Below are positions 25,183-34,455 of a DNA stretch of 64,000 nt, in pieces (the stretch's first letter is position 1; every line of letters starts with the position of its first letter). The position numbers and the translations under genes were made by a program. The notes under the pieces are model-generated. The model ran no database searches. It saw only the letters and a list, made by a program, of their open reading frames with translations, and was not told the DNA's origin. The DNA comes from JAXGQE01 sp040766585 (GTDB taxonomy: Bacteria; Bacillota; SLNR01): positions 124,001 to 188,000 of the forward strand of contig JAXGQE010000004.1 in NCBI GenBank assembly GCA_040766585.1, read 5' to 3'.

Positions 25183-25587
25183 TTGAAATGCGTCATAGTT
25201 CTGGATGAAACACTGCCTGTTGGTTTACTGGCCAACACAGCGGCTGCATTGGGTTTAAGCTTAGGCAACCATATACCTGGTTTGATTGGTCCAGATGTAA
25301 TCGATGCCGAGGGGGCTGTGCACAAGGGGATAACAGCAATACCTATTCCAATACTGGCAGTGGATGGAGTTACCTTGCGCTCATTGTATCGATCGGCTAT
25401 GGACGAAAGTCAAGAGCTGCTGACGATTGGATTTAGCAAAACGGCACAACAATGTAATTCCTATAAGGTCTATTCAAAAGAAATGCAGCAAAAATCCGGA
25501 GCTGATTTGGATTTTTTGGGCGTATGTATATACGGATCTGCCAAGATTGTGAACAGGATATGCGGTCAGATAAAACTACTGCGATGA
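25183..25587 (+). CDS. DUF2000 family protein
   Basis: The product has 134 residues from TTG 25183, with GGGGTGAT before it. It matches DUF2000 throughout: V-I-V-L-D-E-T-L-P-V-G-L-L-A-N-T-A-A, then G-N-H-I-P-G-L-I-G-P-D-V-I-D-A and a conserved G-I-T-A-I-P-I-P-I-L. The function of DUF2000 is unknown; its fold is related to the peptidyl-tRNA hydrolase 2 group. The frame is open upstream to about 25018, but that part does not look like the family and contains no good start. Confidence 0.8.
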   Translation: MKCVIVLDETLPVGLLANTAAALGLSLGNHIPGLIGPDVIDAEGAVHKGITAIPIPILAVDGVTLRSLYRSAMDESQELLTIGFSKTAQQCNSYKVYSKEMQQKSGADLDFLGVCIYGSAKIVNRICGQIKLLR

Positions 25588-26030
25588 TGTAAATGCGTCG
25601 CTGATGAAAAACTCAGTTTCGATCGAGGCAGAATATGCTCTGTGACAGTACAGTATTATGCAATCAGTGCTTCAACCAGCCAGATTATCCCAATTTTGTT
25701 ATTGAGACGGTTTATATGGATCGTTTCATTTTTTAATACCGGACTGAAGCAATCGATGAGGTTCTTTGTATTATGATGCTTTCATCCATTTCGTTTGTGG
25801 TTTCAAATGCAACGGATGGTGGTTATATGGTATAATTAAGTGGAAAATTAATTACCTCTCGGCAACTGAAACAAACGAAATCCAACTGAAGTCGGAGAGC
25901 ACCAGCCCATGAGTTTCCGTTGCGGATTGGTCATACAGCGTTAGCACGAGTGCATTGTTGCACAGAGAAGTAAATCTCATTATTTTTCGCAAGTATTGTT
26001 GAATCGACATATTTTTAAGGAGGCTGCTGC
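25588..26030. other. Intergenic region before the flavodiiron gene
   Basis: No convincing gene in 443 bases. A possible -10 box TATAAT lies near 25830 (GGTATAATTAAG). The following 190 bases would be a long leader; CTCTCGGC near 25856 and GTCGGAGAG near 25892 could pair imperfectly, but I do not recognise a riboswitch class. The region ends in AAGGAGG for the flavodiiron gene. Confidence 0.35.
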
Positions 26031-27218
26031 ATGAGAAAGCATCTAAAAGGCAACGTACACTGGGTGGGGAAGGTGGATTGGGAGCTTCAGTCATTTCATG
26101 GAGAAGCACTATCCACTCACAAAGGATCGACGTAAAATTCATATTTGATCCAGGAAGAAAAAAATGTGCTGGTTGACACCGTCTGGATTCCGTTTGCTGA
26201 AGAATTTGTTGATAATTTGGCTAAGGAGATCAATCTGAATAAGATTGATTTCATCGTGGCCAATCACGGGGAAGTGGATCATAGCGGAGCACTGCCGGCT
26301 TTGATGAAGCACATTCCGGATACACCCATCTATTGCACTGCCGGTGCTGTGAAATCTTTAAAAGGACAGTATCACCAGGATTGGAATTTCAAAGTGGTGA
26401 AAACCGGGGATACAGTAAGCGTTGGCAAAGGCAAAGAACTGATCTTTCTGGAAATGGCTATGCTGCATTGGCCGGACAGTATGGCTGCCTATTTGACCCA
26501 AGACAATATCTTGTTCAGCAATGACGCATTTGGCCAGCATCTGGCCACCCAAAACCTGTTCAACGATGAAGTGGACCCGTGCGATCTTTTCAACGAAGCT
26601 ATGAAATACTATGCCAATATTCTGACTCCGTTCAGTTCCATATTGAAGAATAAGCTGAAAGAAGTAGTTGCACTTAATCTTCCAATCGATATGATTGCCA
26701 CCAGTCACGGAGTCATCTGGAGGGATCAACCGGGCCAGATTATTGAAAAATATGCCCAGTGGTGCGATGCCTATCAGGAAAATCAGATCACTGTCATTTT
26801 CGATACAATGTGGAATGGAACCAAGAAACTGGCTGAAAAAATTGTTCAGGGCATACAAGAAGCAGATCCAAAGGTAACCGTGAAAATGTTCAATCTGCCC
26901 AAAAGCGATGAGAATGATCTGGTTACGGAAGTATTTAAGTCCAAGATGGTTGTGGTGGGATCGCCTACGATTGGCAACAGCATCCTTCATTCCATGGCCG
27001 GGTTTATTCACCTTCTCAAAGAGATGAAGTTTAAGGAGAAGAAAGCGGCATCCTTTGGCTGCTTCGGATGGAGTGGGGAATCTGTGAAGGTGTTGAACGA
27101 CTCCATGGATGCTGCTGGTTTTGAGATCATTGCCGACGGTTTTACGAATCAATGGAACCCCGATGAATCAGCTCAGGAGAAAGCCATCGCATTCGGGCGG
27201 AAGATCGCCAAACTATAA
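26031..27218 (+). pseudogene. Flavodiiron protein (FprA type) with in-frame TAA at codon 35
   Basis: The frame from ATG 26031 (after AAGGAGG) to 27218 encodes a full-length A-type flavoprotein: an N-terminal metallo-beta-lactamase-like diiron domain (H-G-E-V-D-H near residue 85, N-D-A-F-G-Q-H, T-S-H-G-V-I-W) and a C-terminal flavodoxin domain (T-M-W-N-G-T-K-K near residue 260). Such enzymes reduce O2 or NO to protect anaerobes. Codon 35 is TAA (26133-26135) where relatives carry tyrosine after S-T-H-K-G-S/T. One base change would restore it. It may be a pseudogene, an assembly error, or give a truncated product from TTG 26145. Confidence 0.8.
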
Positions 27219-27399
27219 TGCAAGCAATCTACATACCTGACCAGAATCGGAGAACCCATTGAATCTTATGAGCAATTAATGTAGCTCACCAGGCAGAAAA
27301 GACACTAAAAATTGGGTGCAGCTGGAATTAAAACATCCAGTACCAGTAGAACTCAAGTCAATTTCCTGGATAGCGTGGTCGAATCAAAAATTGTCAGCA

Positions 27400-27433
27400 A
27401 AAACCCCTACAGTGGATTCACTGCAGGGGTTTT
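27400..27433. terminator. Bidirectional terminator
   Basis: AAAACCCCTACAGTG, loop GATT, CACTGCAGGGGTTTT: a 15-bp stem with one G-T wobble and A/T runs on both sides. It lies between the convergent flavodiiron and peptidase genes and can serve both. Confidence 0.9.
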
Positions 27434-27445
27434 CATCCATTGAAT

Positions 27446-28753
27446 CTATTTATATACTTCTTCCTGCATAGCCCGCATGGACATATGACCGCAGCACATC
27501 GTTTCATACAACTGCCATTGTTCTTGGGTCGTTGGGGCTGTTTTTATGAAATATTTTTTGACAACATCCCGAGCAAAGTCGTGGGATGTAAAGTGCCCCA
27601 TATCTGCTGCCAGTTTGCTGATTTCTTCCGAAGTGGCATCTGCATCTACAAAAGCATACTTTTTCAGGAAGGCCAGCGCTTCATCTGCAGTCCAGATGCC
27701 GTCCCACACTTTGCGGGTGGCTTCCAGTTTAGCATATCCGGCTGTTTCAATATAGCGGTGCCACAGGGGCATAAATGGGATCAGATTTTCGTTAAGCCCG
27801 GCAGGTTTAAAAATGTATTCTCTTTCAAAGTCAGTTCTTTTCTCCTCCGAATGATCGAAACACATATCGATGACAAACCGAGCGGCTCCTTCGGTGAAAG
27901 CGGACGATGAAGAATAGAGGGAGACCACAGCCATTTCCGGCCAGCAGGTGTCGATGTAGGTCTGGGTTCTCTTTTCATAATAGGTCAAGTGGCCGGGCTC
28001 CATTTCATGGCCGATGCATTCCAGTACATGGTCGGCGGTCCAGATGAAGCTTGTATTGAAATTTCGCTCGTATTCCAGATGATTGTAATCGTATCCAAAG
28101 AGGATAGATAGAAATTCCATTTTGGGATTGGGATACGCTCGGACACGAACCCTTGGCATGCTGTTTCCGGTCAGTGTCATATTTTCCATAGAAAGATCGT
28201 GGAAAGCTTGTGTGCATTTCTGCATAACCGTCAGCAGTTTGTCGGTTGGAATAATAATTTTCTTCTTGAATTCCCATATCTTTTCTTGAACTGAACCGGG
28301 GCCGGGGAGCCCCTGTTCCATTTCCTTCAGAATGTCATCGAAAGCCTGATAATCGTATTCGGGCGCTGTTAAACTATACAGTCCGTTGGTCATATCATTG
28401 TAAGACATAGTCTCACCCAAAAGAAGTCGTGTTCGGGTATTCAGATTGACGGTATGGTCCATGATGTAATCGATTCGTGCCATTTCATCCGAACGGGCTG
28501 TCTTTTTGTATGCCTGGATGTTTTCGATCAGATGAGCGGATTCATCCACAATGTCTTCTAGTGTTTTTCCATGTTTCATGTCGCCTATTTCATAGTCGGG
28601 AAGAATCTTGTACTCTCGTGAAAAACGCATGCTTGTTTTGCGCCAGAACGGTCCTTCCGTGTACCACTGAATATCCGATTCATCGCAGCGGCTTTTGCAC
28701 AGAGTCAGATCCAGATACTGCTGAGCTAAGGCATTTAATGCAGTTTCCAACAT
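27446..28753 (-). CDS. DUF885-like metallopeptidase
   Basis: The product has 435 residues on the minus strand from ATG 28753, with AAGGAGG at proper spacing; the frame is open further upstream without a signal. A central H-E-M-E-P-G-H-L (about residue 245) corresponds to the HExxPGH zinc motif of DUF885 peptidases, and a downstream F-T-E-G-A-A-R-F-V may give the third ligand Glu. The family cleaves small peptides; substrate unknown. It is shorter than most DUF885 proteins (usually 550-600). No signal peptide, so cytoplasmic. Confidence 0.65.
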   Translation of the reverse strand: MLETALNALAQQYLDLTLCKSRCDESDIQWYTEGPFWRKTSMRFSREYKILPDYEIGDMKHGKTLEDIVDESAHLIENIQAYKKTARSDEMARIDYIMDHTVNLNTRTRLLLGETMSYNDMTNGLYSLTAPEYDYQAFDDILKEMEQGLPGPGSVQEKIWEFKKKIIIPTDKLLTVMQKCTQAFHDLSMENMTLTGNSMPRVRVRAYPNPKMEFLSILFGYDYNHLEYERNFNTSFIWTADHVLECIGHEMEPGHLTYYEKRTQTYIDTCWPEMAVVSLYSSSSAFTEGAARFVIDMCFDHSEEKRTDFEREYIFKPAGLNENLIPFMPLWHRYIETAGYAKLEATRKVWDGIWTADEALAFLKKYAFVDADATSEEISKLAADMGHFTSHDFARDVVKKYFIKTAPTTQEQWQLYETMCCGHMSMRAMQEEVYK

Positions 28754-28955
28754 GATAATCCTCCTTCTACAATATAGTGTATGCAGCAGCCTGTCTCGAG
28801 GGGTAGGGAAGCACTCAGAGATACCGAATCTTATTGTATTTACGTCCTTGGAGGCAGGATGTAATTTCATAGTAGCAGATGAAAGACCGGATTACAACCT
28901 ATCAGATCCACGTGCTGTTAATCGATCGGACATTACTCCTTAGAGAGGGGAATGA

Positions 28956-29375
28956 TCAACGCCACCCGATTACGGCATCCGGAATTGAATCAATGGCGCT
29001 GCTGTAGGGCTTAATATCAATCACCGGACTGCCATCCAGAGCATCCAATCTCCTGACAGTCAGTGTATTCCCCCTTCGCTGCACCAGATCCGCAATACCG
29101 AGACTGACGGGATTGGGACGATTCGGGGAGCGTGTGGCAAATACACCATGAATCTCCTCGCCGAAGGGTGTGGATGATTGATGAATGCTGCGATCTGCTT
29201 TATGGGCCCAATACAAAACAATCAAATGACTGACGGTTTCGATGTCTTTCAGACAGTCAGCATATTCAGGATAGATTTCAATGGTGGAGACATCATCTAC
29301 AAGACGTCCCTGTCGGGGGGCCTCTTCATGACTCCCGTACATGGAATGAATAACGCCGATCTGGACTAGATCCAT
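28956..29375 (-). CDS. tRNA (N6-threonylcarbamoyl-A37)-N6-methyltransferase, TrmO/TsaA family
   Basis: The 139-residue protein is a TrmO-type (VirR, UPF0066) domain, which adds a methyl group to t6A37 of tRNA-Thr using S-adenosylmethionine. The signature region is visible: T-V-S-H-L-I-V-L-Y-W-A-H-K-A-D-R, then G-V-F-A-T-R-S-P-N-R-P-N-P-V-S-L. Length fits the short single-domain bacterial form. Minus strand, start ATG 29375 with AAAGGGTGAT just before it. Confidence 0.88.
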   Translation of the reverse strand: MDLVQIGVIHSMYGSHEEAPRQGRLVDDVSTIEIYPEYADCLKDIETVSHLIVLYWAHKADRSIHQSSTPFGEEIHGVFATRSPNRPNPVSLGIADLVQRRGNTLTVRRLDALDGSPVIDIKPYSSAIDSIPDAVIGWR

Positions 29376-29401
29376 GCGATCACCCTTTCATGGTATGATA
29401 A

Positions 29402-29437
29402 AAAAACGACCGGTTCTGTGTCGGAGAGCCGGTCGGG
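29402..29437 (-). terminator. Terminator of the glutaredoxin-like gene
   Basis: On the minus strand, CCGACCGG, a loop, CCGGTCG then a run of six T. It lies between the stop of the redox gene (29464) and the TrmO gene, so the two minus-strand genes are probably separate transcripts, although the TrmO promoter is not obvious. Confidence 0.75.
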
Positions 29438-29463
29438 AATACATTGTTTGGTTTATGAACGAA

Positions 29464-29742
29464 CTAGTCTTTTATTTTTTCAATCAATTCATCAATATCG
29501 AAGTCTTGAAACAATACCGCTTCTCCGTCATTGACCAAGATGCACGGGAATCCGATGCCTCCCATCTCTCGGATGGCTTTAAACTCCGGCCGGCTTTCTC
29601 GTAACTGCAGGAATTCTCGTACCTGCCACATTCCCTCGGTAATATCCGCGTACTCATATTCAATGCCGCGGCTTTTTAAAAGATCCAGGCACGGTTTGCA
29701 ATCCGGACAATGTTTACTGCCGTATACCTTGATTTTTTTCAT
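29464..29742 (-). CDS. Glutaredoxin-like redox protein
   Basis: The product has 92 residues from ATG 29742 on the minus strand, after GGAGGGA. The start K-I-K-V-Y-G-S-K-H-C-P-D-C gives a CxxC redox site on a thioredoxin fold; a second Cys (C18) follows closely and the cis-Pro lies in G-I-G-F-P-C. It resembles short clostridial glutaredoxin-related proteins. A role in thiol-disulphide exchange is likely; the partner is unknown. Confidence 0.75.
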   Translation of the reverse strand: MKKIKVYGSKHCPDCKPCLDLLKSRGIEYEYADITEGMWQVREFLQLRESRPEFKAIREMGGIGFPCILVNDGEAVLFQDFDIDELIEKIKD

Positions 29743-29784
29743 TGAATAATCCCTCCATTGATTCACTGGTGAGCTATATTTAGT

Positions 29785-29813
29785 ATGATATCTGATATAC
29801 ATATCAAGGTCAA
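29785..29813 (-). promoter_or_regulatory. Promoter for the glutaredoxin-like gene
   Basis: Read on the minus strand: TTGACC, a spacer of 17, then TATCAT, about 43 bases before the start codon. The spacer contains an imperfect palindrome around TGATATGTATATCA, which could be an operator. The match to sigma-A is good. Confidence 0.55.
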
Positions 29814-29947
29814 TGAGAATTTGCTGGATCAAACCGATAGGAAAAGCGATTCCAGAAGGATATTGGGGATGAACCATGAAATACCATAGATAGATTTGTG
29901 CAGGGAATGTTTTTAAGTGATCCTATTGGGAAGAGGTGAGTTATTCC

Positions 29948-30763
29948 ATGGATAATATGCACGAACTTTTCGGGGTAAAAAAGCCAATTATCGCTCTTTT
30001 GCACTTGGAGGCTTTGCCGGGTGATCCCCAATACTGCGGCAGCATGGATGAAGTGATGAACAGAGCCAGAGAAGATCTGCAGGCACTTCAGAACGGCGGC
30101 GTGGATGCAGTGCTAATTACCAACGAGTTCAGCCTGCCCTATCAGGTAAAAGTGGACGGCGTAATTATTGCTGCCATGGCCAGGATTACGGCAGAACTCA
30201 GAAACGATTTAACGGTTCCCTTCGGTGTCCATGTGATTAGTGATCCGGAGGCAACCATCGAGCTGGCTGCAGCAGTCAATGCTTCTTTTGTGCGATCGGT
30301 CTTTACCGGCGCGTATGCCGGAGAGGCCGGGATACGCTATCCCGACATTGCCCGGATTCTGAGACGAATGCAGGCGCTGGGGCTGAATGATCTCAAAATG
30401 TTTTACATGATCAATGCCGAGTCTGACGGCGATCTCAGCGGGAGGGATCTGTCCGTGGTGGCCCAGGCCGTTATCTTCAAATGTGCTCCAGATGGTATCT
30501 GTATATCCGGAATTCATGCAGGCCACGGTGTGGATAGTCAGTTGATTGCCGACATTAAGAAAGTATCCAGACAGACTGCAGTTTTCTGCAATACCGGGTG
30601 CACAGCCGATAATATTGCCGATAAGCTCCAGTATTCCGACGGGGCGTTTGTGGGTACTGCCTTCAAGAAGAATGGATTATTTGATAAACCGGTGGACGAA
30701 AATAGAGTCAGAGAGTTTATGCAGGCTGTGAATGAATTTCGAAGCAGCAGCCAATCGATCTAA
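29948..30763 (+). CDS. BtpA family TIM-barrel protein
   Basis: The product has 271 residues from ATG 29948 (GTG 29936 and ATG 29957 are alternatives). It matches the BtpA/SgcQ family: K-P-I-I-A-L-L-H-L-E-A-L-P-G-D-P, G-G-V-D-A-V-L-I-T-N-E, and V-F-C-N-T-G-C-T-A-D-N-I near the end, all on a TIM-barrel frame. BtpA was named for photosystem I biogenesis, but in Firmicutes it sits with sugar or nucleoside catabolism. Here a FGGY kinase follows after 30 bases, so a joint catabolic role is likely. Confidence 0.85.
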   Translation: MDNMHELFGVKKPIIALLHLEALPGDPQYCGSMDEVMNRAREDLQALQNGGVDAVLITNEFSLPYQVKVDGVIIAAMARITAELRNDLTVPFGVHVISDPEATIELAAAVNASFVRSVFTGAYAGEAGIRYPDIARILRRMQALGLNDLKMFYMINAESDGDLSGRDLSVVAQAVIFKCAPDGICISGIHAGHGVDSQLIADIKKVSRQTAVFCNTGCTADNIADKLQYSDGAFVGTAFKKNGLFDKPVDENRVREFMQAVNEFRSSSQSI

Positions 30764-30793
30764 AGCACGTTCCGCAAAAAAGGAGGATCTTCC

Positions 30794-32305
30794 GTGAAAA
30801 TGTATTTTATGGGCATCGATGTGGGCACTTTCGCCAGCAAGGGCGTGCTGATCGATGAAGCCTGCCGGGTAATCGCCGAGCACACAGAAAGTCATGGAAT
30901 GGAAAACCCAAAACCCAATTTTTTTGAGCATGATGCAGAAGCAGTCTGGTGGGGGGATTTCTGCAAAATTTCCCGCAGACTGCTGTCTCTGTCCGGTATA
31001 GATCCGAATCAGGTTGCCGGTGTCGGAGCCAGCGCCCTGGGGGCCGATCTGGTTCCGGTGGATTCACAGTGCCGGCCCATGAGGAAGGCCATTCTCTACG
31101 GCATCGATGCCCGGGCGCAGCAGGAGATCGCCGATCTGCAATCCTTGTACAGTGAAGAAGAAATCCTGGAATTTAACGGAAGACCTCTCTGTTCCAACGA
31201 TGTCCCGCCTAAAATCCTCTGGCTGAAGAACAACGAACCGGAAATCTGGCAAAACGCCTTTAAATTCCTCACCGGTTCCACATTCTTAACGGCCAAACTC
31301 ACCGGTGAGTATGTCATAGACCGTTTTCTGGCTTTCGGGGCGTTTACTCCACTCTATGATCCCAAGACCGGGGAGGTGGATCCTCGCTACATCCATCAGT
31401 TTTGTCGGCCGGGCCAACTGGCCGAGGTCAAGGATACCACCGATATTGCCGGAGTGATTACTGAAAAAGCCGCGAAGGAAACCGGTCTGGCTGTTGGTAC
31501 TTCGGTTACAGTGGGAGCGGATGATTCGGCTGCAGAAGCCATCAGCACCGGCGTTTATAGGGTGGGGGATATGATGCTGCAGTTTGGATCTTCTCTGTAT
31601 ATGATTGGTATATCTGACCGCATTGTCCGAGACCGGAGGATCTGGAGTGGAGGGTTCATCATACCGGGTACTTGCAGTGTTCAGGGGGGCACCAATGCAG
31701 CAGGGACACTCACCCGGTGGTATCGGGATGAGATATTTGGTCTGGAAGAAGAAAATTCAGACGGACGGAATGCTTACGAAACCATGATGGATGGATTGGA
31801 TACCATTCCTCCCGGTTCCGACGGTCTGATTACCCTACCGTACATTGCCGGAGAAAGAACTCCATTGAATGACCCCCAGGCCAAAGGCGTTATTTTCGGT
31901 CTTTCCATGCATCATACCCGGAAGCATCTGTATCGATCAGCGCTGGAGTCCATCGGATACACAGTGGCCCAGCACTTGCAGATTTTCAGGGAAAACCAGG
32001 TAGAAATCCGGCGGATTTTGGCTGTAGGGGGAGGCACGAAAAACAAAGTCTGGCTGCAGATGATTGCTGACATTACCGGCTGCCCCATTGAAACGGCCGG
32101 AGTCACCATTGGGGCTTCGTATGGCGATGCGGTGATGGCTGCCATTGGCACGGGGCATTTGGAGGGATTTTCTGCTTTGGATACGATCATACAGTCCGGT
32201 GAAGTATATATTCCGGATCCGGGACGGCATGAAACATACCAAAAATATCAGGAAATCTATCAAGAAATCTATCAGTCTACTAAGGATCTGATGAGGAAAA
32301 TCTAA
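30794..32305 (+). CDS. FGGY-family carbohydrate kinase
   Basis: The 503-residue product starts at GTG 30794 after AAGGAGGATC. It is an ATP-dependent sugar kinase of xylulokinase type. Residues 7-16 G-I-D-V-G-T-F-A-S-K are the first phosphate-binding loop; G-A-D-D-S-A-A-E-A near residue 235 and A-V-G-G-G-T-K-N-K-V-W-L near residue 412 mark the second lobe. Length is typical. The substrate cannot be read from sequence; the linked BtpA protein suggests a pentose or polyol pathway. Confidence 0.88.
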   Translation: MKMYFMGIDVGTFASKGVLIDEACRVIAEHTESHGMENPKPNFFEHDAEAVWWGDFCKISRRLLSLSGIDPNQVAGVGASALGADLVPVDSQCRPMRKAILYGIDARAQQEIADLQSLYSEEEILEFNGRPLCSNDVPPKILWLKNNEPEIWQNAFKFLTGSTFLTAKLTGEYVIDRFLAFGAFTPLYDPKTGEVDPRYIHQFCRPGQLAEVKDTTDIAGVITEKAAKETGLAVGTSVTVGADDSAAEAISTGVYRVGDMMLQFGSSLYMIGISDRIVRDRRIWSGGFIIPGTCSVQGGTNAAGTLTRWYRDEIFGLEEENSDGRNAYETMMDGLDTIPPGSDGLITLPYIAGERTPLNDPQAKGVIFGLSMHHTRKHLYRSALESIGYTVAQHLQIFRENQVEIRRILAVGGGTKNKVWLQMIADITGCPIETAGVTIGASYGDAVMAAIGTGHLEGFSALDTIIQSGEVYIPDPGRHETYQKYQEIYQEIYQSTKDLMRKI

Positions 32306-32309
32306 ATAA

Positions 32310-32350
32310 AAGACCTGACGGCGGAGACTGCCGCAGGTCTTCTCTTTTTT
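32310..32350. terminator. Terminator between kinase and glutamate racemase
   Basis: AAGACCTGACGGC, short loop, GCCGCAGGTCTT followed by CTCTTTTTT. Strong stem; the A-rich upstream side allows use by the convergent gene as well. Confidence 0.88.
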
Positions 32351-32353
32351 GCA

Positions 32354-33145
32354 CTATCTGGATTCCGTATCCTCTTGATGGATCCGATCCAGAATGGTTT
32401 GGATTCTTTGCATTTCCGCTGGATCGGTGACGAGTTTTCCGGAGCGGTAATGGGTGACGCTGCCCTTCTTCTCGCTACAGCAGTCATCCATGCTGACCTG
32501 CCGGAAAAGATGATTGACGGTTCCTTCCGCTCCGTCCACCATCATGGTCTGAGGCGGAAACATGCGAGATATGGCGGAGCGATAGATGGGAAAATGAGTG
32601 CATCCCAGGACAACGCTGCCGTATTGATCCAGGGACAGATGGGAAAAACGGTCCGCTAGATAGGTTCGGATAGTATCTTCATCCAAACAGGGTTGCTCGG
32701 CCAAATGAACCAGCTCCGGCAGAGCTACGCCATCTACCCGGTCTTCAATACCCAAGGTCTGCAGCAGTTTTCGATATTTCTCCTCTTTTAATGTGAGCTG
32801 AGTGGCCAGTACCAGGATTCTTTTGCTGGGATCGGTCATGAGCCGATGGGCCAGACTGACGGCGGGTTCCATACCGATAACGGGAATGGGCAGATGGCTG
32901 CGCAGACCGTTGATGGCGGCACTGGTGGCGGTATTGCAGGCAATGACAATGGCTGCAGCTCCTTGATTGTAGAGGAATGTGGTGGCTTCATGCACATACG
33001 CCCGTATATCTTCTTTTCGTTTTTCCCCGTAGGGAAGGTGGTCCGCATCATAATAGTAGAGATAATCTACAGAAGGGCAGTGCTGTATTGCTTGACTCAG
33101 CACGGTCAGGCCGCCCATTCCGGAATCGAAAAAGCCGATAATCAT
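32354..33145 (-). CDS. murI: Glutamate racemase
   Basis: The product has 263 residues from ATG 33145 on the minus strand, seven bases after GAGG (an ATG at 33151 is too close). It makes D-glutamate for peptidoglycan. Family marks: F-D-S-G-M-G-G-L-T-V near the start, the first catalytic Cys in A-C-N-T-A-T-S-A, and the second in L-G-C-T-H-F-P near residue 183. Length is normal. It stands alone, convergent to the FGGY kinase gene. Confidence 0.93.
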   Translation of the reverse strand: MIIGFFDSGMGGLTVLSQAIQHCPSVDYLYYYDADHLPYGEKRKEDIRAYVHEATTFLYNQGAAAIVIACNTATSAAINGLRSHLPIPVIGMEPAVSLAHRLMTDPSKRILVLATQLTLKEEKYRKLLQTLGIEDRVDGVALPELVHLAEQPCLDEDTIRTYLADRFSHLSLDQYGSVVLGCTHFPIYRSAISRMFPPQTMMVDGAEGTVNHLFRQVSMDDCCSEKKGSVTHYRSGKLVTDPAEMQRIQTILDRIHQEDTESR

Positions 33146-33423
33146 AATCATACCTCACTTTTTTGGGTCGTAGATTGTTGAATTCATCCATACTTTATAT
33201 CTTCAGATCCATGCTTGTCTCAAAATCGGAAACATGGGAAGGGTGGGAGCAACTGTTCTGAAGGGTCATTAGGAGAAGATTCTTCATTGAATCCCTTTAT
33301 CCTTTCCCAATCGACAGCTTCTCAATTTCTGGGTTTTGAAAGGAATATGACTCTTCTGTTTAGAAACCTGCATGTAATAAGAAAAATATGGGCAGCAAAA
33401 TAGACTGAACTGGAGGTGTGACC

Positions 33424-34455
33424 ATGCGAATTGCCATGCTTTCCTCCATTGCCTGGCGGACACCGCCCCGAAAATATGGACCGTGGGAACGGGTTGTATC
33501 GCTGCTTACGGAAGGACTGGTATCTGCAGGGGTAGATGTAACCTTGTTTGCGACCCAAGATTCTGTGACGAAGGCATCCCTCCACGGAACCGCGCCGCAT
33601 CCATACGAAGAGGATCCCAATCTGGATCCCAAGGTGTGGGAGTGCCTGCACATTTCTGAAGTATTCGAACATGCGGACTCATTTGACCTGATCCACAATC
33701 ATTTTGATTTTCTGCCGCTTTCCTATTCGAAGCTGGTATCAACCCCGGTTATGACCACCATTCATGGCTTTTCTTCCCCCAAGATTCTCCCTGTTTTCCG
33801 TAAGTACAATGATAGCGGATACTATGTCTCCATCAGCCATGCAGACCGATCCCCCCTGCTTAATTATTACGCCACAGTGTATCACGGAATCGATCTGGAG
33901 AATTTTACATTCTCCAGTACACCGGAAGACTATCTGTTGTTTTTCGGCAGAATCCATCCCGATAAAGGGCCGGTAGATGCCATCGATATAGCAGAACAAG
34001 CCGGAATCCGCCTGATCATGGCTGGCGTGATTCAGGATAATCAGTATTTCATGGAAAAAGTCCGACCGCGTCTGAAAGAGGGACAGATCGAATACATCGG
34101 AGTGGCAGGCCCGGAGCTGAGAGACCGTCTAATGGGTGGAGCTTTGGCTCTGCTGCATCCGATTTCCTTCCATGAGCCCTTCGGGCTGTCTGTGGTGGAG
34201 GCCAACGCCTGCGGAACTCCGGTGATCGCCTATCCCAAGGGATCCATGCGGGAACTGATTGAACCGGGAGTCAACGGGTTTCTGGTGGAAAATCAGGACG
34301 ATGCAGCCGCTGCTGTTGAGAAAGTCAGTGCGATCCGACGCCAGGACTGTCGGGATACGGTTGAAAGGCGATTTTCACAAAAAAGAATGGTCAGTGATTA
34401 CCTGAAGCTCTACCGATCCATACTCTATGGAACGACAGGAGGGAATCAAGAATGA
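33424..34455 (+). CDS. GT4-family glycosyltransferase
   Basis: The 343-residue product starts at ATG 33424, after GGAGGTG. It is a GT-B fold, group 1 (GT4) enzyme: N-terminal I-A-M-L-S-S-I-A-W-R with P-W-E-R-V-V, and the C-terminal nucleotide-sugar site P-I-S-F-H-E-P-F-G-L-S-V-V-E-A-N-A-C-G-T-P-V. It probably transfers a hexose in the cytoplasm. The stop overlaps the start of a GH130 phosphorylase, so both likely act on the same mannoside- or glucoside-type compound. Confidence 0.88.
   Translation: MRIAMLSSIAWRTPPRKYGPWERVVSLLTEGLVSAGVDVTLFATQDSVTKASLHGTAPHPYEEDPNLDPKVWECLHISEVFEHADSFDLIHNHFDFLPLSYSKLVSTPVMTTIHGFSSPKILPVFRKYNDSGYYVSISHADRSPLLNYYATVYHGIDLENFTFSSTPEDYLLFFGRIHPDKGPVDAIDIAEQAGIRLIMAGVIQDNQYFMEKVRPRLKEGQIEYIGVAGPELRDRLMGGALALLHPISFHEPFGLSVVEANACGTPVIAYPKGSMRELIEPGVNGFLVENQDDAAAAVEKVSAIRRQDCRDTVERRFSQKRMVSDYLKLYRSILYGTTGGNQE

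Noticed and set aside
25855..26030. Riboswitch before the flavodiiron gene
   Set aside because: Some pairing is possible but no known class consensus is recognisable, so it is described only as a leader.
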